Shown here: positions 28,199 to 37,099 of the stretch, one piece after another | Numbering within the stretch: the first letter of the stretch is position 1 | How the letters are laid out: each line of letters starts with the position of its first letter | Source: Nonomuraea montanisoli | GTDB taxonomy: Bacteria > Actinomycetota > Actinomycetes > Streptosporangiales > Streptosporangiaceae | Direction of reading: 5' to 3' | DNA: 64,000 nucleotides | Assembly (NCBI RefSeq): GCF_013363975.1 | Contig: NZ_JABWGN010000007.1 | Location: forward strand, 186,001-250,000 | Notes under the pieces: model-generated | The model's input: only the letters and a program-made list of their open reading frames with translations | Database searches by the model: none | Told to the model about the DNA's origin: nothing | Made by a program: the position numbers and the translations under genes

Positions 28199-30184
28199 TC
28201 AGGCCGACTCCGACACCGAGGTGACGCGGCGCAGCATCAGCCCCGTCGGTACGAGCGCCGACACCAGCACCACCAGCACGCACGCCCCGGCCACCAGCCC
28301 CACCTCCTTCCACGGGAAGGCTGCGGGCGCCTCCAGGCCGAGCCCGCCGAGCGCTCCGCGCAGCCCCAGCACCGAGACTCCGGTCACCGCCAGGCCGAGC
28401 ACGACGCCGGTGGCCGCCACGCACAGCGCCTCCCACAGCGCCATGCGCAGCACCTGCGCCCCGCGCGCCCCCAGGAAGAGCAGCCGGGCGAACTCCGCCC
28501 CGCGCGCCCCGAACGACAGGGCCGAGGTGTTGGCCACGGCGACGAGCGTGTACGCCACGGCGAACCCGGCCAGGGCGATCGTGCCGATGCGCATGCCCTC
28601 CTGCCGGGCGCCGGCCATGACCGCCATGATCTTCTGGGTGGCCTCCACCCGGAGCGTGGGGTGACGCTCGCCGATGCCGGTCCGGACGGCGTCGATCCGA
28701 GCCTGGGTCACCGGCTGTCCCGACTCCAGGGTCACGTGGACCGCGGTCCGGCGCGCGCCGCCTGCGAGCAGGTCGCGGGACACCAGCACCCCGCCGCCCA
28801 GCGGGGAGCCGTCGAACACCGCCACCAGTCGGGGCCGGGTCCGCCTGCCGTCGGGCAGCCGCAGCTCCACCCCCTGGCCCAGCTTCCACCCGAACGTCGC
28901 GGCCTGCCTCCTGTCGGCCGCGACCGCCCCGGACCGCAGCGCGCCCAGGTCGCCCTCCACCCGCGCGAGGTGGATCACCCGCGACACGCCGTCCGGATCG
29001 ACCCCCATCGCGTTCACCGTCCGGACTGTCCGGTTGGCGAACACCTCCACGTCGGCCGACACGACGGGCACCGCCGCCGCCACGCCGGCCAGGTCACGCA
29101 GCGAACCGGCCGCCTCGACCGCCCCCGGTCCGGACACCACCAGGTGCGACCGCCACGCCTGGCGGGCGTCCGCGGCCATCGCCTCGCCGAGCAGCGTCGT
29201 GCCGCCGAGCAGCGATCCGGCCAGCCCCACCGTGACGAGAACGGGGGCGGCTGTGGCGGCCGTGCGGCGGGTCGCCAGCCGTACGTTCTCGCGGGCCAGC
29301 TCGCCCGTCGCGGACGTCCAGCGCACCAGCGGTGTGGCCACCAGCGCGCCGGCCCAGGCCGCGAACGCCGGTGACAGCAGCGCGAAACCGAGCACCAGCG
29401 GCATCGACACGAACATCGTCAGCGGCATCCGGCCGTCCGGCGGAGCGATCGGCACCAGCGCCGGCATGCCGCCGCCGCAGGCCAGCGCCGCCAGGCCGCC
29501 CAGCCGGCGTCCCCTGCCGATCGGCTGGTCGGCCAGCGAGGCAGCGCGCATCGCCTCAAGGGGACGGACGGACGCGGCCCTGCGCGCCGAGGCGACCGTG
29601 GCGACCAGGCCGACGGTCACGCCCGCCGCGAAGCAGCCCGCCAGCGCCCCGCCGGACAGGGACGGCTCGAACGCCTCCGGCAGCAGTCCCCGCCCCCGCA
29701 GCACCCATGCCATCACCGACATGAACACCGGCGCCAGCAGCACGCCCAGCGTGGAAGCCACCACCGCGGCGAGCATCGCCTCGGCCGTCACCATGCCTCT
29801 GACCTGGTGGGGGGTGGCGCCGATGGTGCGCAGGGCGGCCAGCTCCCCGCGGCGCTGGGCGACGACGAACGCGAACGTCCCGGCCACCACGAAGACCGTG
29901 ACGAACACGCCGATCACGGCCAGCATGACGAGCAGCGCACCCGACTCCGCGACCGCCCGCCGTACGTCCTCCGGAGTGTGCGGGGGCAAGGCAGCTCCGG
30001 AGGCGAGCGTCGAGGTGGCGGCGCCGGCGAAGGCGACGCCGAGGACCAGCGCCACCACGGCGCCGGCGAAACCGGAGACCCGGCTGCGCAGCGTCAGCCA
30101 GGCGACCACGATCAGGGTGCGCCCGCGGACGCCCCGCTCGACGGGCAGGTCCGGGATGGCCGTGACGGCGGGTGCGGCGTTCAC
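28199..30184 (-). CDS. FtsX-family ABC transporter permease
   Basis: The 661-residue protein has an N-terminal helix (about 28-50), a first FtsX core of three helices (about 85-215), a middle pair, a large extracellular domain (about 330-480), and a second FtsX core (about 500-660). This is the MacB/LolE-like duplicated FtsX layout. The GTG start overlaps the ATPase stop by 4 bp (GTGA), so translation is coupled. Such transporters handle lipids, peptides or antibiotics at the outer membrane face. Confidence 0.92.
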   Translation of the reverse strand: MNAAPAVTAIPDLPVERGVRGRTLIVVAWLTLRSRVSGFAGAVVALVLGVAFAGAATSTLASGAALPPHTPEDVRRAVAESGALLVMLAVIGVFVTVFVVAGTFAFVVAQRRGELAALRTIGATPHQVRGMVTAEAMLAAVVASTLGVLLAPVFMSVMAWVLRGRGLLPEAFEPSLSGGALAGCFAAGVTVGLVATVASARRAASVRPLEAMRAASLADQPIGRGRRLGGLAALACGGGMPALVPIAPPDGRMPLTMFVSMPLVLGFALLSPAFAAWAGALVATPLVRWTSATGELARENVRLATRRTAATAAPVLVTVGLAGSLLGGTTLLGEAMAADARQAWRSHLVVSGPGAVEAAGSLRDLAGVAAAVPVVSADVEVFANRTVRTVNAMGVDPDGVSRVIHLARVEGDLGALRSGAVAADRRQAATFGWKLGQGVELRLPDGRRTRPRLVAVFDGSPLGGGVLVSRDLLAGGARRTAVHVTLESGQPVTQARIDAVRTGIGERHPTLRVEATQKIMAVMAGARQEGMRIGTIALAGFAVAYTLVAVANTSALSFGARGAEFARLLFLGARGAQVLRMALWEALCVAATGVVLGLAVTGVSVLGLRGALGGLGLEAPAAFPWKEVGLVAGACVLVVLVSALVPTGLMLRRVTSVSESA

Positions 30185-30945
30185 GCCGTCTCCAGTTCGG
30201 CCAGGCGCGCGGCGATCGAGCGCGAGTCCGGGGAGCGCAGCTCGTCCACCAGCGCGCCGTCGGACAGGAAGAGCACCCGGTCGGCGTGCGAGGCGGCGAA
30301 CGGGTCGTGCGTCACCATCACCACGGTGTCGCCGCGCTCGTCCACGAGCCGCCGCAGCAGCGACAGCACCTCCCGGCCCGAGCGGCTGTCGAGCGCGCCG
30401 GTCGGCTCGTCCGCGAAGATCACTTCAGGCTGGGCGGCGACGGCCCGCGCGATCGCCACGCGCTGCTGCTGGCCGCCCGACAGCTCGGCGGGACGGTGGT
30501 GCATGCGCTCGCCCAGTCCGACCAGCGTGAGGACCTCCCGGATCCACTCCTCGGGCGGGCGCCTGCCCGACAGCCGGATCGGCAGCGCCACGTTCTGCGC
30601 TGCGGTGAGCGAGGCGATGAGGTTGAACGACTGGAAGACGAAACCCAGGCGGTCGCGGCGCAGCTCGGTGCGTTGCCGCTCGCTCAGCGTGCTCAGATCC
30701 ACGCCGCCGACGAGCACCCGGCCGCCGGTCGGCCGGTCCAGCCCCGCCGTGCACTGCAGCAGCGTGGACTTGCCGGAGCCCGACGGGCCCATGACCGCGG
30801 TGAAGGAGCGGGCGGGGAACGTGGTGCTGACCTCGCGCAGCGCGGCCACCTCGTGGGGCGCGCCGCCGTACGTGCGGGTCAGCCCGATCAGGCGCACGGC
30901 ATCCGAGGTGGCGGTGCGCTCGGAGGGGGTCGCTGTCCGTCTCAT
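30181..30945 (-). CDS. ABC transporter ATP-binding protein (LolD/MacB type)
   Basis: The 254-residue protein carries Walker A GPSGSGKST, Q-loop VFQSFNL, signature LSGGQQQRVAIARA, Walker B VIFADEPTGALD and the H-loop VTHD. It powers the FtsX permease encoded immediately downstream. The start is uncertain: ATGs at 30945 and 30963 lie in an 18-bp tandem duplication, and a GTG at 31032 sits 1 bp after the RsbP stop. None has a clear Shine-Dalgarno. The shortest is given because the ABC domain begins just after it. Confidence 0.9.
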   Translation of the reverse strand: MRRTATPSERTATSDAVRLIGLTRTYGGAPHEVAALREVSTTFPARSFTAVMGPSGSGKSTLLQCTAGLDRPTGGRVLVGGVDLSTLSERQRTELRRDRLGFVFQSFNLIASLTAAQNVALPIRLSGRRPPEEWIREVLTLVGLGERMHHRPAELSGGQQQRVAIARAVAAQPEVIFADEPTGALDSRSGREVLSLLRRLVDERGDTVVMVTHDPFAASHADRVLFLSDGALVDELRSPDSRSIAARLAELETA

Positions 30946-31033
30946 GCCGCCAGTCAGTCTCATGCCGCCAGTCAAGCGAGGGCGGCTCCGGAGAACACGG
31001 GCGGCGACGAGAGGCTTGGAGGTGGTGCGCACA

Positions 31034-32203
31034 CTACCGATCGCGCTGATCCGGCCCCACGGGGGCCGCCGGCACCTTCAGCACCACGATGGCGACGTCG
31101 TCGCTGAGCACGCCCGACTGGTAGGCGGACACCTCCTGGAGGAGCCGGTCCGCGATGGTCGCGGCGCTCTCGTCCCGGGCCTCCAGCAGCACCCGCTCCA
31201 TCCGGTCCTCGCCGAACAGCTCGCTGTCGCGCCGGCCCTCGATCACGCCGTCGGTGAAGAACACGACGCTCTCGCCGGGACGCACCTCCACGGTGACGTC
31301 GCTGAGCCGCAGCCGGCGCAGCATGCCGAGCAACGTCCCCGGCCGGCCCACCTGGGACGCGCCGGCACCGGTGAGGTGGACCGGCTGCGGGTGGCCGCCC
31401 AGGCTCAGCGTGAGCAGGCAGCCGCCGTCGGGCGCGAGCGACACCTGGGCGTAGGCGACCGTGACGAAGCGGTCGGTCCGCTCCCTGACCACCGCGTGGT
31501 GCAGCGACGCCAGGATGGCCGACGGGGTGGGCTCGCGGGCGGGCGCGGCGCGCAGGGTGTAGCGGGCCAGGCTGGTGACCACCGCCGCCTCCGCGCCCTT
31601 GCCCGACACGTCCCCGATGACCAGGGCCCAGCCGTCGCGGGTCTCGTACATGTCGTAGAAGTCGCCGCCCACCTCGTCGCCGAGGCCGGCGGGCCGGTAG
31701 ACGCCCGCCAGGTCGAGGCCGTCGACGCGGGGCAGGCTGGGCGGTATGAAGCTGGCCTGCAGGATGCCCGCGAGCTCACGGGCCTCCTTCTCCGAGTGCT
31801 CGGCCCGTTGCCGGGCGAGCAGCAGCTCCCGCTCGTAGCTGCGCCTGTCGGTGGCGGCGAAGACGCAGATCCAGATCTCCCGCGGGCCGCCGGGATCGCC
31901 CTTCATGACGGCGTTGAGCAGGACGGGCAGCCGGTCGCCGGCCGCGCGGCGGAAGTCGACGGCGATCTCGCGGGCGGAGGACTGGAGGGCGAGCAGCGGG
32001 GCGAAGTGCGTCTCGTAGAAGATCCGGTCGCCCACGGGCAGCAGGTCCTGGACACGGGCCCGGCCGGCCAGGTCCTCGGCGCGGTGCCCGGTCATGGCGA
32101 GGAAGGTCCGGTTGGCCCGGCGGATGGCGCCGTCGGCGTCCGTCACGAGGAAGCCGCACGGCGCGTCCTCGAACAGCTCCTCGAAGCCGCTCGTCAGGTC
32201 CAC
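31034..32203 (-). CDS. rsbP: RsbP-like PAS-PP2C phosphatase
   Basis: The 389-residue protein has an N-terminal PAS domain (about 5-120, CGFLVTDADGAIRRANRTFLAMTG), a coiled-coil linker (about 120-150), and a SpoIIE-type PP2C domain (about 160-385) with DEVGGDFYDMY, LVIGDVSGKG, FFTDGVIEG and SDDVAIVVLKV. Directly upstream lies an RsbQ homologue, so this matches the Bacillus subtilis RsbQ-RsbP energy-stress module. There RsbP dephosphorylates the anti-anti-sigma RsbV to free sigma-B. No RsbV or RsbW gene is in the window, so the target sigma factor is unknown. Confidence 0.9.
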   Translation of the reverse strand: MDLTSGFEELFEDAPCGFLVTDADGAIRRANRTFLAMTGHRAEDLAGRARVQDLLPVGDRIFYETHFAPLLALQSSAREIAVDFRRAAGDRLPVLLNAVMKGDPGGPREIWICVFAATDRRSYERELLLARQRAEHSEKEARELAGILQASFIPPSLPRVDGLDLAGVYRPAGLGDEVGGDFYDMYETRDGWALVIGDVSGKGAEAAVVTSLARYTLRAAPAREPTPSAILASLHHAVVRERTDRFVTVAYAQVSLAPDGGCLLTLSLGGHPQPVHLTGAGASQVGRPGTLLGMLRRLRLSDVTVEVRPGESVVFFTDGVIEGRRDSELFGEDRMERVLLEARDESAATIADRLLQEVSAYQSGVLSDDVAIVVLKVPAAPVGPDQRDR

Positions 32204-32222
32204 GGAGGCCCCGGCGCCCGCG

Positions 32223-33014
32223 TCACAGGAACGCCTTGATCGCCGCGATCGTCTCCTCGGGGGCGCTGAGGTTCGGGCAGTGGCCGGTGGCGCGCATCAG
32301 CACCAGCTCGCTGCCGGGGAGGGCCGCGTGAACGTACCGGCCGACGGCCTCGGGGGCGATCACGTCGTTCGCGCACTGCAGGACGAGCGCGCGCGTGCGG
32401 CACTTGTCCAGGTCGGCGCGGTTGTCCGACAGGAACGTCACCCGGGCGAAGCGCTGGGCGATGTCCGGGTCGGTGCGGCAGAAGCTGTTGGCGAGCTCCT
32501 CGCCGAGCTCCGGCCGCTCCGGGTTGCCCATGATGACCGGCGCCATCTGGCTGGACCAGCCGAGGTAGTTGCTGTCGAGCGACTCCAGCAGCTCCTCGAT
32601 GTCCTGGGCGCTGAAGCCGCCGACGTAGCCGTCGTCGTCGATGTAGCGGGGCGAGGGGCCGACGAGCACGAGGTCGGCGAAGCGGTCCGGCTCGGCGTTG
32701 GCGGCCAGCACGCCGATGAGGGAGCTCACGGAGTGGCCCACGAAGCTCACCTCGGTCAGGTCCAGCTCGTGGCAGATGTCGAGGACGTCCTGCGCGTAGC
32801 CGTGGAGGCTGGAGTAACGCTCCGGGCTGTAGGCCGACAGGTCGGAGCGTCCGGCGCCGACGTAGTCGAAGAGCACGACCTTGTACGCGTCCTCGAAGGC
32901 GGGAGCGACGAGGCGCCACATGTTCTGGTCGCAGCCGAAGCCGTGGGCGAACACCAGCGGCTTGCCGTCGGGGCGGCCCGAGACCTTGACGTGGTTGCGT
33001 ACCAGCACGCTCAT
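32223..33014 (-). CDS. rsbQ: RsbQ-like alpha/beta hydrolase
   Basis: The 263-residue protein closely follows B. subtilis RsbQ in my memory: HVKV near the start, FAHGFGCDQNMW, FDYVGAGRSDL, GYAQDVLD, and a catalytic triad visible as S95 (VGHSV), D217 (CANDVIAP) and H245 (ATGHCPN). RsbQ binds and activates the PAS phosphatase RsbP and belongs to the same fold group as the strigolactone/karrikin receptors D14 and KAI2. It is 19 bp upstream of rsbP. ATG 33014 is chosen over a TTG eleven codons upstream. Confidence 0.93.
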   Translation of the reverse strand: MSVLVRNHVKVSGRPDGKPLVFAHGFGCDQNMWRLVAPAFEDAYKVVLFDYVGAGRSDLSAYSPERYSSLHGYAQDVLDICHELDLTEVSFVGHSVSSLIGVLAANAEPDRFADLVLVGPSPRYIDDDGYVGGFSAQDIEELLESLDSNYLGWSSQMAPVIMGNPERPELGEELANSFCRTDPDIAQRFARVTFLSDNRADLDKCRTRALVLQCANDVIAPEAVGRYVHAALPGSELVLMRATGHCPNLSAPEETIAAIKAFL

Positions 33015-33107
33015 GATTCCCGAGCATAGGCCATCAAAATCGCTCAAAACTCGTCAGGTGATGGCAAAGGGCGCGATCGGGACGCGCCCGATGGGCATCT
33101 CCACGAC

Positions 33108-33737
33108 GTGGATCTCGCGATTCTCCCGCTCGCCGTCACGATGATGATGGGGCCTCAGATCATGTCGGCCATCATCCTGGCGACCACCGAGCGACCCGTG
33201 CGGGCGTCGCTGGCGTTCCTCGCGGGAGTGGCCCTCGCCGCGACGATCGGCGTGGCGATCCTGCGCGGCGTGTTCCTGCTGCTCGGCGGTGGCGGACGGC
33301 TCGGACACCCCTCCGACCACGGGGCGCTGGGCACGATCATCCAGATCGCGCTGGTCCTCCTGCTGGTCGCCCTCGCGGTCAAGAACTACGTGACCCGGGC
33401 GGGCGCCGAGCCGCCGAAATGGCTGGGCGCGCTCATGGAGGCCGGGCCGGGCAAGGCGTTCACGACCGGATTCCTGCTGATCCTGCTGATGCCCTCGGAC
33501 CTCATGGTGATGGCCACCGTGGGCGCCCGGCTGGCGCAGTCCCACGAGAGCCTGGGGGCGGCCGTGCCGTTCCTCGCGGCCACGGTGCTGATCGCCGCGC
33601 TGCCCCTCCTGGCGCTGCTGATCTTCCACCGGCGGGCGAAGAAGGTCATGCCCCAGGTACGGACGTGGGCGAACACGCACGGCTGGCTCATCAACATCCT
33701 GGCCTGCCTGATCTTCGTCGTGCTCATCCTCGCGTGA
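33108..33737 (+). CDS. GAP (SfLAP) family integral membrane protein
   Basis: The 209-residue protein has six hydrophobic helices and the charged loop NYVTRAGAEPPKWLGALMEAGPGKAF between helices 3 and 4, typical of GAP/SfLAP proteins (related to mycobacterial Gap, implicated in glycopeptidolipid export, and to LysE-type exporters). GTG 33108 is the likely start. The substrate is unknown. It is divergent from rsbQ with 93 bp between starts. Confidence 0.82.
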   Translation: MDLAILPLAVTMMMGPQIMSAIILATTERPVRASLAFLAGVALAATIGVAILRGVFLLLGGGGRLGHPSDHGALGTIIQIALVLLLVALAVKNYVTRAGAEPPKWLGALMEAGPGKAFTTGFLLILLMPSDLMVMATVGARLAQSHESLGAAVPFLAATVLIAALPLLALLIFHRRAKKVMPQVRTWANTHGWLINILACLIFVVLILA

Positions 33738-33747
33738 GCCCCGCGCG

Positions 33748-34332
33748 TCAGCTCCAGGTGGCCCGCTTGAGCACGCTCGGCAGCCCGTACGTGTTCCAGG
33801 CGTCCACCACCAGGATCCTGGACTTCGGCAGGAACCACTCGCGCTGGTCCCACTTGGACGTGACCCGCCCGGTGTCGTTCGTCACGCACGTGTTCGGCCA
33901 GACGGTGTACTGCGCCTTGTGGCCGGGACCCACCTGGCGCAGGCCCCGGTAGGACGCCTTCTCGCCGTGCATCCAGCTCAGCCGCGAGTTGTACGGGCAG
34001 GGGATCACGCCGCTGAAGGGGTGGAACTGGGACTTGCCGGTGTAGGTGATGGAACCGCCGCCGACGGGGACGTTCGCGTACGCCTTCGGGCCGAAGATCC
34101 AGAAGCTCTCGCAGTCCGGGGCGAACGCCTCCGGCTTCCTGCACAGCAACCCGGTCACCACGACGACCGTGTCGCCCCTGCGGTGCACCTTCCAGTCGGC
34201 GGGGATCTTCAGGGTCATCCCCCGGAAGGACAGGGTCCTGGTCTGCTGGGCGGCCGAGTCGGCGTAGGCCGGGGCCGTGGCGAGCATCGAAGTGGCCGAT
34301 ATCAGGGCAAGGACGGCGAAGCGCTTTCTCAT
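33748..34332 (-). CDS. Secreted protein of unknown function
   Basis: The protein is about 194 residues from ATG 34332, with a clear signal peptide: MRKRF, a hydrophobic core, and a likely cleavage after APAYA (about residue 25). The mature part has four cysteines (probable disulfides) and reads like a beta-rich domain (LKIPADWKVHRRGDTVVVVTG). An ATG at 34350 would add six residues. No family is recognised. It converges with the GAP-family gene (10-bp gap). Confidence 0.8.
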   Translation of the reverse strand: MRKRFAVLALISATSMLATAPAYADSAAQQTRTLSFRGMTLKIPADWKVHRRGDTVVVVTGLLCRKPEAFAPDCESFWIFGPKAYANVPVGGGSITYTGKSQFHPFSGVIPCPYNSRLSWMHGEKASYRGLRQVGPGHKAQYTVWPNTCVTNDTGRVTSKWDQREWFLPKSRILVVDAWNTYGLPSVLKRATWS

Positions 34333-34398
34333 GCCGAGCAAGCTACGCATCCCGACTTGTCATCCGCTGGCCACCCGCTTGCACCCGTCTCCCCGCGC

Positions 34399-37026
34399 CT
34401 AACGGATCTCCGGGAGGCCGCGCAACTGCCTGCGCGAGGTGAGCCCGAGCTTGCGGAAGATGTTGCGCAGGTGCGCGTCCACGGTCCGCGGGCTGAGGAA
34501 CAGCCTGGCCGCGACCTCCTTCGACGTGGCCCCCTCCGCGACCAGCCGGGCGATGTGCACCTCCTGCACGGTCAGCCGGCCGGAGGCCGGCGCCGATCGG
34601 CTGCGCGCGTGCTCGCCGGTCGCGCGCAGCTCGCCGGCCGCCCGTTCCGCGAAGGCCTCGGCGCCGGCTCCGGACAGGAGTTCGTGGGCCGTGCGCAGTT
34701 CGGCGCGGGCCTCACGGCGGCGTCCCCGCCGCCGCAGCCACTCCCCGTACAGCAGGTGGGCGCGGGCCCGGCAGAGCGCCAGGGGGCTCGGCTCCAGCAG
34801 GGAGATCGCCTCCCGGTAGCCCTCCTCGTCCTCGTGGACCAGCGCCCGCGAGTAGGCCTCGACCGCCAGGCCCCAGACGTGCCCGCCCGCCCGGGTCCGC
34901 TCGCGCAACGTCGCCAGCGCCGAACGCGCCCTCTCCACCTCGCCGCACCGCACGGCCGCCTCGATCAGCTCGGGCAGCGCCAGCCCGGCCAGCCCGAGGT
35001 CACCGTGCGCGACGGCCCGGTCGGCGGCCTTCATCGCCGTCGCGTAGTCGGCCAGGCCGTTGTTGAGCACGGCGGTCGCCCACTGCACGCTGAGCGTCAT
35101 GTGCGGGCCCACCCCGGCGAACAGCTCGGCCGCCTCCTCCCGGCGGCCCCGCAGCGCGGTCAGGTGGATACGCGGGTAGACCAGCGGGGCCGCGCCGGTC
35201 GCCTCGGCGATCGCCTCCTCCTCGGAGATCATCTCCATGGCGGCGCCGAGGTCTCCGGCGTGCACGGTGGCGGTGGCCAGCATGGCCAGCCCGATGGGCA
35301 ACATGTGAAAGGAGCCGGCCTCGCGGCCGGCCGCGGCGACGCGGGTGGCCATGCCGTGCAGCGCGTCGAAGTCCCACAGCTCGACAGCGATCATGAAGCC
35401 GAGCGAGGGTCGCCTGATCCACACGTCGTCACCGGTGTCCCGCACGACGGGACGCAGGACGTCCGCGGCGGCCGTGATGCCTTCGGTGGCCAGCGTGACG
35501 AGGCCGTCCAGCACCACGTCGGAGCTGGAGGGTGCCCGCGGAGCGGCCGGCGCCTGCCGCGCGGCGGCGATCACGTCGTCGAAGCCGCCGGCGAAGACGC
35601 CGATCTCGATCGCGTCGAGATAGCAGGCACGCGACCAGGCCGGGTCGGTGGCGGCCAGGCGTCGCGCGGCACGCAGCAGGTAGTCGGCCGGCCGGTCGCC
35701 GCCCCGCTCGCGTACGAAGGAGAGCCGGCCGCGCAGCAGGTCGACGCGGGGATCGCCGGGATCCAGGGTCGAGAGCAGCTCGGCCGCCACGTCGAACGCG
35801 CCGACCGACAGCTTGGCCTCGGCGGCGGCCAGCACCCGTCGGACGCGGAGATCCGGATCGAGGGTGAGCGCCGCGGCGCGTTCGAGGAACGCGGCGGCGG
35901 CGGCCACCCCTCCCCGAGCCTGGGCACGCGTGGCGGAGCGGGCCAGCTCGGCGGCGACCTCCTCGTCGGGCCCGGCGCTGGCCTGCGCGCGGTGCCAGGC
36001 CACCCGGTCGGGGTCGGCCACCGGGTCGCTCACCGCCGCCAGCGCCGCGTGCGCCCGCCGCCGCTCCTCGGCCGAGGCGGTCCGGTAGACCGCCGACCGG
36101 GCCAGCGGGTGGCTGAAGCGGATCCGGGTGCCGAACTCGACCAGCGCGGCGGCCTCGGCCGCGGCCTCGTCGTCCACGCCCAGCAGCGACGCCGCCCGCC
36201 ACAGCGACCCCGGGTCGCCCACCGGGTCGGCGGCGGCGAGCGTCAACAGCAGTCTGGCCCCCGGCGGCACCATCTCCAGCCGGGCGCGGAAGCTCTGCTC
36301 GACGACGCCGGCCGGCGGCAGGTCGAAGCCGCCGGCCATGCCGGCCAGGCCCGCGGTCCTGGGCAGCTCCAGCAGGGCCAGCGGGTTGCCGCGGGCCTCG
36401 GCCAGGATCCGGTCACGCACCCGTTCGTCCAGCGGAGCCCGGATGGCGCCGAGCAGCAGAGCACGCGCGTCGGCCTCACCGAGCGGGCCCAGGGGCAAAC
36501 CGGGCAGCCCGGCCAGTTCCGGCAGGACGCCGGGCCCGACCGGCTCGCGCACGGCGAACACCATGGCCACGCGTTCCGCGCTCACCCTTCTGGCCACGAA
36601 GACCAGCGCCTGCGCCGAGGCATGGTCCAGCCACTGCGCGTCGTCGATGACGCACAGCAGCGGCCCGTCCCGCTCCACCAGGAGCCCCAGAGTCGCCACG
36701 CCCACCAGGAACGGGTCAGGGGTGCCCACGTCCAGGCCGAAGGCGACCTCCAGGGCCCTGCGGTGCGGCGCGGGCAAGGCCGTCACGTGTCCGAGCACCG
36801 GCGCGCACAGCTGGTGCAGCGCCGCGAACGGCAGCTCCATCTCGAACTCGGCGCCGGACGCCCGCATGACCTGGAAGCCCTCGGCGGCCCCCGCCACATG
36901 CCGCAACAGGGCGCTCTTGCCGATGCCGGGCTCGCCGCGCAGCACCAGCGCGCCGCCACGGCCCCGCCTGGCCGCCGCGAGCAGCCCCTCCAGCCGCGCG
37001 ACCTCCTGCTCCCGACCCGTCAACAT
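34399..37026 (-). CDS. LAL-type LuxR family transcriptional regulator
   Basis: The 875-residue protein starts MLTGREQEVARLE, has Walker A GEPGIGKSALLRH (about residue 33) and a Walker B-like LLCVIDDAQWLDH, a long TPR-like helical middle, and a C-terminal LuxR helix-turn-helix (LTVQEVHIARLVAEGATSKEVAARLFLSPRTVDAHLRNIFRKLGL). This is the LAL (MalT-like) activator architecture. It is divergent from the MFS/carotenoid-oxygenase operon with 73 bp between the starts and is its obvious candidate activator. The frame stays open upstream to 37704 but that part is antisense to the MFS gene. Confidence 0.93.
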   Translation of the reverse strand: MLTGREQEVARLEGLLAAARRGRGGALVLRGEPGIGKSALLRHVAGAAEGFQVMRASGAEFEMELPFAALHQLCAPVLGHVTALPAPHRRALEVAFGLDVGTPDPFLVGVATLGLLVERDGPLLCVIDDAQWLDHASAQALVFVARRVSAERVAMVFAVREPVGPGVLPELAGLPGLPLGPLGEADARALLLGAIRAPLDERVRDRILAEARGNPLALLELPRTAGLAGMAGGFDLPPAGVVEQSFRARLEMVPPGARLLLTLAAADPVGDPGSLWRAASLLGVDDEAAAEAAALVEFGTRIRFSHPLARSAVYRTASAEERRRAHAALAAVSDPVADPDRVAWHRAQASAGPDEEVAAELARSATRAQARGGVAAAAAFLERAAALTLDPDLRVRRVLAAAEAKLSVGAFDVAAELLSTLDPGDPRVDLLRGRLSFVRERGGDRPADYLLRAARRLAATDPAWSRACYLDAIEIGVFAGGFDDVIAAARQAPAAPRAPSSSDVVLDGLVTLATEGITAAADVLRPVVRDTGDDVWIRRPSLGFMIAVELWDFDALHGMATRVAAAGREAGSFHMLPIGLAMLATATVHAGDLGAAMEMISEEEAIAEATGAAPLVYPRIHLTALRGRREEAAELFAGVGPHMTLSVQWATAVLNNGLADYATAMKAADRAVAHGDLGLAGLALPELIEAAVRCGEVERARSALATLRERTRAGGHVWGLAVEAYSRALVHEDEEGYREAISLLEPSPLALCRARAHLLYGEWLRRRGRRREARAELRTAHELLSGAGAEAFAERAAGELRATGEHARSRSAPASGRLTVQEVHIARLVAEGATSKEVAARLFLSPRTVDAHLRNIFRKLGLTSRRQLRGLPEIR

Positions 37027-37099
37027 ATGTCCACAGCATGCCGCAGGTAGGTGAAAACCACCGACGCGAACGAACCCGGCCCGCTGCGACCTTGGTCGC

